Origin: Aquarana catesbeiana | Lineage: Eukaryota; Chordata; Amphibia; Anura; Ranidae | Direction: 5' to 3' | Assembly (NCBI RefSeq): GCF_042186555.1 | Contig: NC_133332.1 | Location: 232,916,515-232,980,514, forward strand | DNA length: 64,000 bases | Shown: in pieces, positions 22,228 to 33,319 of the stretch | How the letters are laid out: each line of letters starts with the position of its first letter | Numbering within the stretch: the stretch's first letter is position 1 | The notes under the pieces: model-generated | Databases searched by the model: none | What the model was told of the DNA's origin: nothing | Seen by the model: the letters and a program-made list of their open reading frames with translations, nothing else | Made by a program: the position numbers and the translations under genes

Positions 22228-22592
22228 ATAGCTCCCAACTGTCCTTGATTTCGAGGGACTGTCCCTGATTTGGAGCAATGTCCCTCTGCCCCTCATTCCT
22301 CCTCATTTGTCCCTCATTTTGGTCTGATCTATAAAGTTGTATACAAAATGCACTTTTTATCCATCAAAAAGTGTTTTCCAGTTCAAACCTTTCATTTCAT
22401 TTCTAAATTGCTGCATTTGTAAATTCCAAAAGCCAATATAAAGGAATTGTAGTGGTTAAAAAAAGCACTTTAACCAATCTTGTTTTTTGTACAATTCTCC
22501 TTTAAGGGGGTGTGGCAAGGGGTGTGTCCTATGCCTGCATACTTTGCTGATAGGTGTCCCTCATTCCCATCTCAAAAAGTTGGGAGGTATGT
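22228..22592. mobile_element. CTCCCAACTGTCC-ended short DNA transposon
   Basis: Left ATAGCTCCCAACTGTCC, right AAAAAGTTGGGAGGTATG (inverted). GTCCCTCATT-type boxes are present on both sides. A partial copy is at 50356-50570 and another end at 51457-51535. Non-coding. Confidence 0.75.
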
Positions 22593-22617
22593 AGACCCTC
22601 CCATTTCCTCAGTCAGT

Positions 22618-22812
22618 GTAAAGCCCCATACACACTATTATATTTTCTGCTGATTTTTGTCATCAGATTTACCAAAGCCATGTAGTACAAGTGCCTGCCT
22701 AATTGCATACAAATTGAAACTCCTAAGGTTTGACCTCATATTATATGGTTTTGGTAAATCTGAAGGAAAAAATCAACAGAAAATCTGATGGTGTGTATGA
22801 GACTTTAGTTAT
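22618..22812. mobile_element. Small foldback transposon with about 65-bp inverted repeats
   Basis: TAAAGCCCCATACACAC at the left mirrors GTGTGTATGAGACTTTA at the right. The inverted similarity continues through TTTTCTGCTGATTTTT and CAGATTTACCAAAGCC (right: GGTTTTGGTAAATCTG). About 195 bp. TWA-type flanks. Confidence 0.8.
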
Positions 22813-23639
22813 TTGCAGAGACCAGGTGCAGGAAAGGCATTGTCTTCTTACACTTCAAAACACAGGATATCTATCCTCTATACTGTGTGTAAAGAGCTAA
22901 AGTAAAATCTCAAGTTGTCTGTGGACGGGGCCAGGTCAGCAGGTGATCATTCTGTCCAGACCAGGTCGAAGGAGGTATGTCAATCCATAAAGTGGCATCT
23001 GAAACAAAACAATCCCCTTTAGATGATCAATTACAACATAGAACAAGGCCCTACCCAGACAATCCACTCACTTTATATCTCATTAGATGGCCCCCGCAAT
23101 ACACAAATGTTGAAAAATCTAAAGCAGACTGTATTGTTTGTGGCCAGATTTGTTTCCTGTGTTCCTGAATCATAATGTACACTGTGGGTGAAACTATTGT
23201 GCGGAGGGGGAGAGTTCAAACATCTGATGAATGTTTATTTTCTGTCTATGTGATGGGAGTCAGACAGCGCAATCCCCCCACTTCCTATTTGGGTGTCAGA
23301 CAGTGAGAGCAATCCCCCCCCCCACTTCCTGTTTGATAGGCGTCAGACAGAGGAGGAAGTGATGGGAAATTCCCCACAGGGACACAGTCAACAATCACAG
23401 CACAATCTCTATCAAAGAAGAGAAGGTCTGCAACATTTTCAGGGATTTTATTGCTGCCTGTAATCCTGTAAGCTCATTCACAGTGTTAGAACAACAGCAG
23501 TTTGCTAAGCAGCAGAGGTAGACTCGTTTCTGATTCTAAGTGGTGTTTTCAGGGGATGGGCTAATATAAAACCAGATTCAGGTCTTTCTACTAGCTGCAT
23601 GTTAAAATAATGAATTTTAATGAACATATAACTGGAGTC
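22813..23639. other. No gene recognised
   Basis: A CAATCCCCCCACTTCCT-type sequence occurs twice (23269 and 23312) with GTCAGACAG, a local imperfect duplication. No recognisable coding motif. Confidence 0.4.
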
Positions 23640-23875
23640 CTAGGTGTGCGCAGCCTAGTGCATTAGGGTGTGCACCCCAAAGCTCAAACACACATGCGTC
23701 TATGTCTACATGGCTCTGGTACATCTCCCTGCTGACACAGTGAAAGAGAAGTGCATAAGTGGGAGATCTTTCCCATCTCCCCGCCGAGCACACCGAATGA
23801 TAATGCTAATGTGCACCAGGTGATTAGGGTGTGCCTAGGCACATCCGGCACACCCTGTGCACGTGCCTATAACTG
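23640..23875 (-). mobile_element. GTGTGCGCAGCC-ended short DNA transposon
   Basis: Left GGTGTGCGCAGCCTAGTGCA, right GGCACACCCTGTGCACGTGCC. Shares internal TTAGGGTGTGCACCCCAAAG and GGTGATTAGGGTGTGCC words, in reverse, with the copy at 25917-26232. Confidence 0.7.
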
Positions 23876-24109
23876 GAGTAAAGGTTTTTAGTATACATTT
23901 TCCTGGAGTTGCATTTTAATGAGTCATTCCATAAAAGTGGAAGCAAACCCATCGATTTTATAATTGATAACTGTCCCAGTTGCTTGTGCTCTCAACCGAA
24001 CCAACAAGCCATCAAATGGCTGGTGTGAGCTGATCACATATGCAGCACCTTGCAACTGCAGATCAAACGGGATAAGATGACAGCCTCCCTGACTGTAAAG
24101 GATAGGAGA
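23876..24109. other. No gene recognised
   Basis: Short unassigned stretch between two short transposons. Confidence 0.4.
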
Positions 24110-24578
24110 GCTTGGTTCCGCTTTAAAGGATATCTAAAGGTTCGTTTTGTCATACTTATCTCCTCTATGCAGTTGGTTTTGCACAGAGTGGCCTCAATCC
24201 TCCTCTTCTGGGGTCCCTCAGCGGCGCTCCTCCTGTTCTTGAGTGCCCCGTTGGACAGCCGCTCTCCCTCCGGGGAACTCGTGCGGTCGCGCTCCCATGT
24301 CCTGCTGTTGCGTCTATTGACACAGACAGCAGGACTCGGCCTCGACCCCCTCGTCATTGGATTTAACGGACAGCAGTGGGAGCCAATGGCTACCCTGCTA
24401 TTAATCTATCCAATCAGGTCCTGGCTGGAACTGGTGTACTTGTCCCTGTTGCTGAAAAGACCGAGTTCAGGTAAGTAAAAGGGGGCTCTGGGGGGCTGCT
24501 GCATCACAGGAGGTTTTTCACCTTAATGCATAGAATGCATTAAGGTGAAAAGTCACAAGGGTTTACAACCCCTTTAAG
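24110..24578. mobile_element. CTTTAAAGG-ended short DNA transposon
   Basis: GCTTTAAAGGATATCTAAAGG at the left and GGGTTTACAACCCCTTTAAG at the right are roughly inverted. An inner GCATTAAGGTGAAAA pair marks the right arm. Related sequence (TTGCACA(A/G)AG..., CTCCTCTTCT.GGGTCCCTC) occurs at 52645-52740. The 142-codon frame over it has no domain. Confidence 0.6.
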
Positions 24579-25560
24579 AGCTTGTTTATACTAGCATTAT
24601 CACTCTGAAGAGCGATTTGAGGTGGATCGCTTTTTGGATGGCATTTGATAGACAGTGAGGTGGCATTATGTCACCTCCTCCCTGCCTGTTTTAAGCCCTA
24701 AATGCCTGCACTACCTTGCCGCAAATCTGTGCATTGTACGCACTTGCAGGATGGTTGTGGCGCTGCCCCATTTGCTTGAATGGGTCACTAGTACTGCTTG
24801 CCAAATGCAACAGGGCGGGTTTAATTCTTTAACGAAAAACAAGAGAAGGGTGCACCGACCTAGTGTAATACCATTTTTAAACCATTTATTCAAGGATAAA
24901 AAGTGATACAAAACATACTCACAAACGTGTGTAGTAAAAGCGCATGTCAAACCACAATATAAACCAATCACATTTAGGACTGCTGGAAAGCTCCAAAGGT
25001 TCAAGGAGACCAAATGGGGTCCATGATGGCTAGGCTGACGTGTTTTGAGGGAGAAACCTCTTCCTCAGAGGCACTGAGGAAAAGGGCTCTCCCTCGAAAC
25101 GCGTCAGCCTAGCCATCACGGATGCCATCTGGTCTCCTTGAACCTTTGGAGCTTTCCAGCAGTCCTACAGGTGATTGGTTTACATTGTGTTTTGACATGC
25201 GCTTTTACTACACACGTTTGTGAGTATTTTTTGTATCACTTTTAATCCTTGAATAAATGGTTTTAATGGTACTGACCTATAATAATAATAATTTTTTGTT
25301 GTTTTTTAGTACCTTTTTGAATACCCATGGTCCTGAGAGGGCAGCAAAACTCTAGGCATTGGAAATAAGGAATAGGACACAATTTATTTCCTTGGAGCAA
25401 AACACCTGAGCACACTGAAATTACTTTTTTGGGGGTTTTATTCTTGTTGCAAAACATGCTGGCCGCAGCATGTATACACCGGTCTGCTGCATATGCAGCC
25501 TAAGAGGGAGCGGTGGGGGGATAACATTGCTGAAACGCATGTCTAACTGAGCCCTGTCCA
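24579..25560. mobile_element. Short DNA transposon split by a Penelope-like inverted repeat
   Basis: 24585-24835 (GCAAATCTGTGCATTGTACG, TTGAATGGGT, GCTTGCCAAATG) and 25440-25555 (CTGCTGCATATGCAGCCTAAG) correspond to the two halves of the uninterrupted relative at 57595-57910. The intervening 24870-25276 is a Penelope-like palindrome. Confidence 0.6.
24870..25276. mobile_element. Penelope-like palindrome with a hammerhead-like motif on each arm
   Basis: Two arms of about 190 bp, nearly perfect inverted copies: ACCATTTATTCAAGGAT on the left and ATCCTTGAATAAATGGT on the right. Similarity continues through TCACAAACGTGTGTAGTAAA and CTGGAAAGCTCCAAAGGTTC. At the centre each arm ends in a hammerhead-type core: + strand 25071-25109 CTGAGGA, a GGG/CCC stem, CGAAACGCGTC; minus strand 25034-25072 the same with AAAAC. 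CUGAGGA instead of CUGAUGA makes cleavage unlikely. Confidence 0.75.
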
Positions 25561-25916
25561 CGCACACACCACTCCATGGCTACCCAATGTGGGAACTGCA
25601 GAACACCTCCTCCTGGGCTACCTACTGATTTAATATCTAAAAAAAAATTATCTAATGCAGAAGATTTTTTTTTTATTGCTTACCAACATGCAAGCAAAGT
25701 CAGGGATGTCACTTAGTTACAGTGAGTGATGACGTGAGAACCTGCACCCCATAGTACATGTCACCAGGATCTTTTAATTTACATTCTTTTCTTTTTATGT
25801 CATACGTATTATTTTATTCCCTTATATGATTTTGTATCCAAAGCCTTGTGAGATGATATGTGATCTTTGTAGCGGTGGCATGCACTATGCACAACCCGCA
25901 GGAACAGGTTATCATA
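25561..25916. other. No gene recognised
   Basis: AT-rich unassigned sequence with short A and T tracts. Confidence 0.4.
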
Positions 25917-26232
25917 TATTCATAGGCGTGCGCACAGGGTGTGCAAAGTGTGCCTGGGCACACCCTAATCACCCCGTGTGGTGCATATTTCCAATGTTTA
26001 GACCCCTGATATTTCACCAAATAAATACAAAAATCTGTTTTTTTTTCTCCTAAAAAAATGCAAAAAAAATAATTAAAATCATATTGTAACTGCCCTACTG
26101 ACACCACCAATATCTGCCCTTATGACACCATCCACTGCTCTCCTGACACCTTCCGTATATATACACACACATGCATATGTGTTTGAGCTTTGGGATGCAC
26201 ACCCTAATGCAATAGGCTACGCACACCTATGC
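25917..26232 (+). mobile_element. CATAGGCGTGCGCA-ended short DNA transposon
   Basis: CATAGGCGTGCGCACAGGG at the left and GGCTACGCACACCTATG at the right, inverted. GTGCCTGGGCACACCC and GATGCACACCCTAATGC landmarks shared with 23640-23875. Non-coding. Confidence 0.75.
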
Positions 26233-26271
26233 ATATATTTCAGTGAGAACAAGAAGAATGCACCACATATA

Positions 26272-26762
26272 CAGTAAAACCTTGGTTTGAGAGCGTTTTG
26301 CAAGACAAGCAACATTTTTAAATACATTTTGACTTGATATACAAGCGATGTCTTGATATACAAGTAGGTCATGTCACAACTGAGTATAAAAGAGAAGAGA
26401 GGAGCCTCTAAGTTTAGCAATATGGTTACATTTAATGAAGGTACAACATTTAGCAACATTTTGCTACACTTGAAGGCGCCTCTCTTCTCTTTTATACTCT
26501 GGAGCTCCTGCGGGATTTTGCTTCTAATCCCCTTGTGGAGGCTTCCATTTGTGGAAAAACATTTTATGGTTACACAACCCATCGCATTGCTATAGTTTTT
26601 TATATGGACTATAAACTGAAGGACCTATGAATAAATGGCTGTGGAACAAATCCATTTGAGTTTCCATTATATCTTATGGGGAAATTCGCTTTGATATACA
26701 AGTGCTTTGGAATACAAGCATGTTTCTGGAATGAATTATGCTCACAATCCAAGGTTTTACTG
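26272..26762. mobile_element. Mariner-type non-autonomous element (CAGTAAAACCTTGG ends)
   Basis: Both ends carry CAGTAAAACCTTGG-type termini (right end CCAAGGTTTTACTG) next to TA dinucleotides (26270-26271 and 26763-26764), the Tc1/mariner signature. Inner GATATACAAG repeats occur on both arms. A hairpin AAAAGAGAAGAGAGG / CCTCTCTTCTCTTTT lies at 26387-26502. No transposase. Confidence 0.85.
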
Positions 26763-26987
26763 TATATTACAGGGAGCTAATGCTTCTTCATGTGCTTCCT
26801 CTATTAGAAGAGCCCATGGACCTGTGTCGTCCACATCAATCAACCACCTGTTTGCTTTTATTTCTTAACCTTCCCCAGGAAAATGACATCTGGAATCTGA
26901 TTGGTTGCTCCAGACAGGGCAGACACTTTCTTTCTGACAGCCGATGGTTTCAGCTCAATAAGATGGCAGACTCAGGCATTTCCACTT

Positions 26988-27465
26988 TGTTACATAGTCA
27001 GGTTGAAAAAAGGCACAAGTCCATCTAGTTCAACCTTAAAAATAAATAAATAGAAACTAATATCATCCAATCCTATATACACAATCCTATACCCACAGTT
27101 GATCCAGAAGAAGGCGAAAAAACCCCCAGAAAAGCATGATCCAATTAGCTACAGCAGGGGAAAAAATTCATTCCTGATCCCCCGAGAGGCAATCGGATTT
27201 TCCCTGGATCAACTTTACCTATAAATGTTAGTACCCAGTTATATTGTGTACATTTAGGAAAGAATCCAGGCTTTTCTTAAAGCAATCTACTGAGCTGGCC
27301 AGAACCACCTCTGGAGGGAGTCTATTCCGCATTTTTACAGCTCTTACTGTGAAGAAACCTTTCTGTATTTGGAGATGAAATCTCTTTTCCTCTAGACATA
27401 AAGAGTGCCCCCTTGTCCTCTGTGTTTGTCTTGGCCTTTGAAGAGACACTGCCAAGAAACTGAAT
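26988..27465 (-). mobile_element. CR1/L2-type LINE 3' fragment
   Basis: Minus-strand copy of a LINE 3' end: terminal TAGTTCAACC / TTGAAAAAAGGCACAAGTCC tail at 26990-27035 plus the C-terminal coding region. A tail-only copy of the same family is at 53227-53302 in the opposite orientation. Confidence 0.8.
27228..27455 (-). pseudogene. LINE reverse transcriptase C-terminal remnant
   Basis: Open for 75 codons on the minus strand: a RTRGHSLCL start, KGFFTVRAVKMRNRLPPEVV, then DCFKKSLDSFL. This is the post-RT C-terminal segment common to CR1/L2 elements (FFTVR..K.WNRLP..VV). The endonuclease and RT core are absent because of 5' truncation. This family differs from the LINE at 11064-15065, whose C-terminus reads LWNSLPQSV. 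Confidence 0.8.
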
Positions 27466-27728
27466 AAGCCATCTAGTTAAGCTGGCTTAACCGGTTTTCA
27501 GATGCCATAGAAGCCTTATCTGTCTAGATTTAGGTGAATAACAGAGAATGAGACTCAGTCCTTGAGCAACAAGAACATTCCTAACCTGAAAACATGATCT
27601 ACAGGCAGAGAGCGGCTGGGGATGTATCACCTCGGCAACCGCATCATCTCTAAGGTGCCCCGGCTATCTTCGTCACTGCGGAAGATGCTCTGTCATTGCC
27701 GAGCCTGCAGTCTGCTACCAATTATGTA
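27466..27728. other. No gene recognised
   Basis: Short unassigned stretch between the LINE fragment and the Tc1 at 27729. Confidence 0.4.
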
Positions 27729-28935
27729 CAGTGCCTTGAAAAAGTATTCATACCCCTTGACATTTTCTACATTTTGTCATGTTACAACCAAAAACTTAAA
27801 TGTATTTTATTGGGATTTTATGTGATAGATGAACACAAAGTGACACATAATTGTGAAGTGGAAGGAAAATGATAAATGGTTTTACATTTTTTTTTTTTTT
27901 TTTTTTACAAATATATATGTGAAAAGTGTGGTGTGCATTTGTATTCACCCCCCTTTACTCTGATACCCCTAACTAACATCTAGTGGAACCAATTTCCTTT
28001 AGAAGTCACCTAATTAATAATACAGTCCACCTGTGTGTAATTTATTCTCAGTATAAATAGAGCTGTTCTGTGAAGCCCTCAGAGGTTTGCTAGAGAACCT
28101 TAGTGAACAAACAGCATCATGAATGCCAAGGAACACACCAGACAGGTCACTGATAAAGTTGTGGAGAAATTTAAAGCAGTGTTAGGTTATAAAAAAAACT
28201 ATCCCAAGCTTTGAACATCTCACGGAGCACTGTTCAATCCATCATCTATAAATGGAAAGAGTATGGCACAACTGCAAACCTACCAAGACATGGCCGTCCA
28301 CCTAAACTGACAGGGTGGGAAAGAAGAGCATTAATCAGAGAAGCAGCGAAGAGGCCCATGGTAACTGCGGAGGAGCTGCAGAGATCCACAGCTCAGGTGG
28401 GAGAATCTGTCCACAGGACAACTATTAGTTGCACACTCCACAAATCTGGCCTTTATGGAAGAGTGGCAAGAAGAAAGTCATTGTTGAAAGAAAGCCATAA
28501 GAAGTCCCGTTTGCAGTTTGCGAGAAGCCATGTGGGGGACACAGCAAACATGTGGAAGAAGGTGCTCTGGTCAGATGAGACCAAAATTGAACTTCTTGGC
28601 CTAAAAGCAAAACCCTATGTGTGGCGGAAAACTAACACTGCACATCACCCTAAAAAAACCATCCCCACCGTGAAACATGGTGGTGGCAGCATCATGTTGT
28701 GGGGATGCTTTTCTTCAGCAGGGACAGAGAAGCTGGTCAGAGTTGATGGGAAGATGGATGGAGCCAAATACAGGGCAATCTTAGAAGAAAACCTGTTAGG
28801 TTCTGCAGAAGACTTGAGACTGAGGCGGAGGTTCACCTTCTAGCAGGACAACGACCCTAAAAATACAGCCAGAGCTACAATGGAATGGTTTCGATCAAAG
28901 CATTTTCATGTGTTAGAATGACCCAGTCTAAGTCC
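27729..28935 (+). mobile_element. Tc1-like transposon, family B, 3'-truncated
   Basis: The left terminus CAGTGCCTTGAAAAAGTATT follows TA (27727-27728). The left region holds a T20 stretch and a second GTATTCACCCCCC box near 27942. The body encodes a transposase and stops at about 28935, before the last catalytic residue and the right TIR, where an unrelated repeat (GCACTTTAAATTTTC) begins. Confidence 0.9.
28119..28923 (+). pseudogene. Tc1-like transposase, frameshifted and truncated
   Basis: The original ATG is probably 28119 (MNAKEHTRQVTDKVVEKF). A one-base change in the A-run near 28192 shifts the frame, and the rest is open from 28211 for 210 codons: helix-turn-helix region (ISRSTVQSIIYKWKEYGT), GRPPKL AT-hook-like motif, WSDETKIE with the first catalytic Asp at 28574-28576, and KHGGGSIMLWGCFSS. 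TAG at 28841-28843 replaces the first Gln of the QQDNDPK box, so the second Asp (28847-28849) lies after a stop. The final Glu is lost by truncation. Usual length is about 340 residues. Confidence 0.9.
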
Positions 28936-30561
28936 CCTAAAAGGATGGGAGGGTTTAGTTGCACTTTAAATTTTCATTAAACTCAACTCCGGGGAAAGTA
29001 AAAACCCTTCCTTGCAGTGGGACTGCCTCCATACTACAAGGATCTTCCTACCTATTTCTCTCTGGACAGGTTCCCATTTAACACCTTCAACTGGTACAAA
29101 GGTGTGTATGTATGTATGTTAACAAAATCCTCAGATTGTGCCCACCTAAACCTCTTTCATGCCTCTGCCATCTAACTATCCAATTACGGAGTCCTAATGG
29201 CCAACCGAGAACCACCTTTTGAATAGTAGAAAAGCAGGATGGGATGCATGGCAAAGCTCTGATCATTTGTGAACCTGGTGGATCAGAATTGTGTTTTTTT
29301 TTTTCTGGCACTTTGAGCAATGAGAGCCCACCAGTGTATGCTGTGAGTGTAATACATTATTTGTCCACTAGATGGCAGTGGGTATTTCTTTACTGTCGCA
29401 TAGACTTGCTTGCTCTAATATTTATCTGACTTATTTATTTGGATGGAAAATATTGATTGCAGAAAACAAAATAAACAAGAGAAATAAATGGATATTGTTA
29501 CCGCTTATGACTGCATGAATCATATAAGTGAAATCACTTGACGTTGCATGAATTCTAAACAAGAAGTAAAGTCGCTCAGAGATGTGTTAACCTAGGCAAT
29601 GCTAGGACTGTTAAAGTCCATCATATTTTATGCGACTTCAGCAGATTTCACAGAGCTCCTAACTTGTGAGGTGGGTGGGTGTGCTTCCTGAATCTTGTGC
29701 TCAGCAATTTTCCCCTCTTATCTCTGCTTGATATATTATAAGTCAGATTCAAATATCCGAGCCAAAAGTGACCGATGGCCGCAAAGAACTCAAACGTCAG
29801 GCTTTCTGTATGTGAGAGACCACAAGGAACCTACAATGAGTGTGCTTGGGAACCCCTCTTCTGCTTTACAGGGGAGTAAAAAGGTTCTCGGATGACCAGA
29901 TTACCAATATGGTGGAGTAAGGTAGTCTGGTGCTCTACAATAATGCCTGGAGGAAACACAGAGGGCCCATTCAGATTGTTCAGAACCTCCATTAATGTGC
30001 ACTGCAGTAAGGGGGCCCAATAACTAAAAAAAAAAAAAGACAACAAATACTTACCTTTTTGGTGGTTGGTGCCTCAAAACGTCTCTGTATTGCAGATCTT
30101 TGGCTGCCGCTGGTATACAACACTTCTGGATGTGTCAAATACCTGCTGTGCAATGTTGTTCAGAAAACAGTAGTGACTTAGGCTCCATCCACACCTACAC
30201 ACGAGTGACAGTGCAGATTTTTTCCCCTATTTCAATGGGTTGCCGCACACATGAAAAACATACTAAAGAAGTCCATGACCCTTCTGAAAAATTGTGCCGC
30301 ACCACAACGCATGGTACTTTTGCTACCGTGTGTCTTGGCACACGTGAACACACATGTCTTTATGGATGTGTGGGGATGCTGTTAAGAATTTATGATACCA
30401 CCACGTGTCTGCAGGTTTTTGTGTGTTGTGGGGAAAGCGCAAGATTTTGCACACATTCCAGCAACACACGAATGTTAACTTAGCCTTGGGGCCAGCAAGA
30501 TAAACTTCTGACCACAGCGCTGTTTTTCTCTGCTCACTGACCCAAAATGTAAGGGGCATAA
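28936..30561. other. No gene recognised; repeat fragment at the left
   Basis: 28945-29030 resembles the block at 17250-17300 (CAACTCC.GG, CTTGCAGTGG). (TATG)n near 29105. The rest shows no recognised motif. Frames such as 30100-30483 have no domain. Confidence 0.4.
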
Positions 30562-33035
30562 TGTTACATCCTCCTGACATGTATACTGTGATTACCACAC
30601 TCTGCATGCTATGTTATATGTTACATCCTCCTGACTTTTATACTGTATACTGTGATTACTGCACTCTGCATTCTATGTTATATGTTACATCCTCCTGACA
30701 TGTATACTGTGATTACTACACTCTGCATGCTATGTTATATGTTACATCCTCCTGACTTGTATACTGTGATTACTGCACTCTGCATGCTATGTTATATGTT
30801 ACATCCTCCTGACTTGTATACTGTGATTACTGCACTCTGCATGCTATGTTATATGTTACATCCTCCTGACATGTATACTGTGATTACTACACTCTGTATG
30901 CTATGTTATATGTTACATTCTCCTGACATGTATACTGTGATTACTACACTCTGCATGCTATGTTATATGTTACATACTCCTGACATGTATACTGTGATTA
31001 CTACACTCTGTATGCTATGTTATATGTTACATCCTCCTGACATGTATACTGTGATTACTACACTCTGTATGCTATGTTATATGTTACATCCTCCTGACTT
31101 GTATACTGTGATTACTGCACTCTGCATGCTATGTTATATGTTACATCCTCCTGACTTGTATACTGTGATTACTACACTCTGCATGCTATGTTATATGTTA
31201 CATCCTCCTGACTTGTATACTGTGATTACTACACTCTGTATGCTATGTTATATGTTACATCCTCCTGACTTGTATACTGTGATTACTACACTCTGCATGC
31301 TATGTTATATGTTACATCCTCCTGACTTGTATACTGTGATTACTGCACTCTGTATGCTATGTTATATGTTACATCCTCCTGACTTCTATACTGTGATTAC
31401 TACACTCTGCATGCTATGTTATATGTTACATCCTCCTGACATGTATACTGTGATTACTACACTCTGCATGCTATGTTATATGTTACATCCTCCTGACTTG
31501 TATACTGTGATTACTACACTCTGCATGCTATGTTATATTTTACATCCTCCTGACTTGTATACTGTGATTACTACACTCTGCATGCTATGTTATATGTTAC
31601 ATCCTCCTGACTTGTATACTGTGATTACTACACTCTGCATGCTATGTTTTATGTTACATCCTCCTGACATGTATACTGTGATTACTACACTCTGCATGCT
31701 ATGTTATATTTTACATCCTCCTGACTTGTATACTGTGATTACTACACTCTGCATGCTATGTTATATGTTACATCCTCCTGACTTCTATACTGTGATTACT
31801 ACACTCTGTATGCTATGTTATATGTTACATCCTCCTGACTTCTATACTGTGATTACTACACTCTGTATGCTATGTTATATGTTACATCCTCCTGACTTGT
31901 ATACTGTGATTACTACACTCTGCATGCTATGTTATATGTTACATCCTCCTGAGATGTATACTGTGATTACTACACTCTGCATGCTATGTTATATGTTACA
32001 TCCTCCTGACTTGTATACTGTGATTACTACACTCTGCATGCTATGTTATATGTTACATCCTCCTGACTTCTATACTGTGATTACTACACTCTGTATGCTA
32101 TGTTATATGTTACATCCTCCTGAATTGTATACTGTGATTACTACACTCTGCATGCTATGTTTTATGTTACATCCTCCTGACATGTATACTGTGATTACTA
32201 CACTCTGCATGCTATGTTATATGTTACATCCTCCTGACTTGTATACTGTGATTACTACACTCTGCATGCTATGTTATATGTTACATCCTCCTGACTTCTA
32301 TACTGTGATTACTACACTCTGTATGCTATGTTATATGTTACATCCTCCTGACTTCTATACTGTGATTACTACACTCTGTATGCTATGTTATATGTTACAT
32401 CCTCCTGACTTGTATACTGTGATTACTACACTCTGTATGCTATGTTATATGTTACATCCTCCTGACTTGTATACTGTGATTACTACACTCTGTATGCTAT
32501 GTTATATGTTACATCCTCCTGACATGTATACTGTGATTACTACACTCTGTATGCTATGTTATATGTTACATCCTCCTGACATGTATACTGTGAATACTAC
32601 ACTCTGTATGCTATGTTATATGTTACATCCTCCTGACTTGTATACTGTGAATACTACACTCTGTATGCTATGTTATATGTTACATCCTCCTGACTTGTAT
32701 ACTGTGATTACTGCACTCTGTATGCTATGTTATATGTTACATCCTCCTGACTTCTATTCTGTGATTACTACACTCTGCATGCTATGTTATATGTTACATC
32801 CTCCTGACTTGTATACTGTGATTACTACACTCTGCATGCTATGTTATATGTTACATCCTCCTGACATGTATACTGCGATTACTACATTCTGTATGCTATG
32901 TTTATATGTTGCATCCTCCTGACTTTTATACTGTGATTACTACACTCCACATGCTATGTTATATGTTACATCCTCCTGACTTGTATACTGTGATTACTAT
33001 TCTGTATGCTATGTTACATCCCCCTGACCCCTGCA
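30562..33035. repeat. 57-bp satellite array (about 43 units)
   Basis: Unit TACATCCTCCTGACTTGTAT + ACTGTGATTACTACACTCTG + CATGCTATGTTATATGT, period 57, i.e. 19 codons. Units differ mainly at three sites (ACATG/ACTTG/ACTTC, ACTAC/ACTGC, CTGCATG/CTGTATG), with recurring multi-unit patterns. Because 57 is a multiple of 3 and one frame lacks a stop, a 756-codon frame (30652-32922) runs through it. Its product would be a hydrophobic Cys/Met-rich 19-residue repeat (TVITTLCMLCYMLHPPD). I read this as a by-product of the repeat. Confidence 0.95.
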
Positions 33036-33319
33036 CGTTGTATGCTTTGATGTACACTGTACACTCCTTTCATACTCCTGACCAATGCTGTGTAAGCTGT
33101 GCTGTACATGATATATTCCTGCTCAAAGTGGCAATTGTCTTTATGTGGCTGGTTGCCAACGAGTCTGCAACTATTTTAATTCATAATCATTTCTTCCAGA
33201 AGTGCTCAGCTCTGAGCACTTCCAAGTTCAGAGCTGCCAGATCCCAGCTGATGTGGCCAGGAAAAACTGATTAAGTTCCGTCTGTATCTGATCTAGAGAC
33301 GCCAAGAGAGACCTCTGAT
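33036..33319. other. Degenerate satellite edge and unassigned sequence
   Basis: 33036-33110 still shows loose satellite-like words (CTGTACACTCC, TACTCCTGACC), intermediate between the 57-bp and 31-bp satellites. After that nothing is recognised. Confidence 0.45.

Noticed and set aside
24050..24478. 142-codon plus-strand frame
   Set aside because: Lies over a short DNA transposon related to sequence at 52645; no domain, overlapping frame on the other strand.
30652..32922. 756-codon open frame as a protein-coding gene
   Set aside because: It is the translation of a 57-bp satellite whose length is divisible by 3. No start context, unique domain or flanking exon signals.
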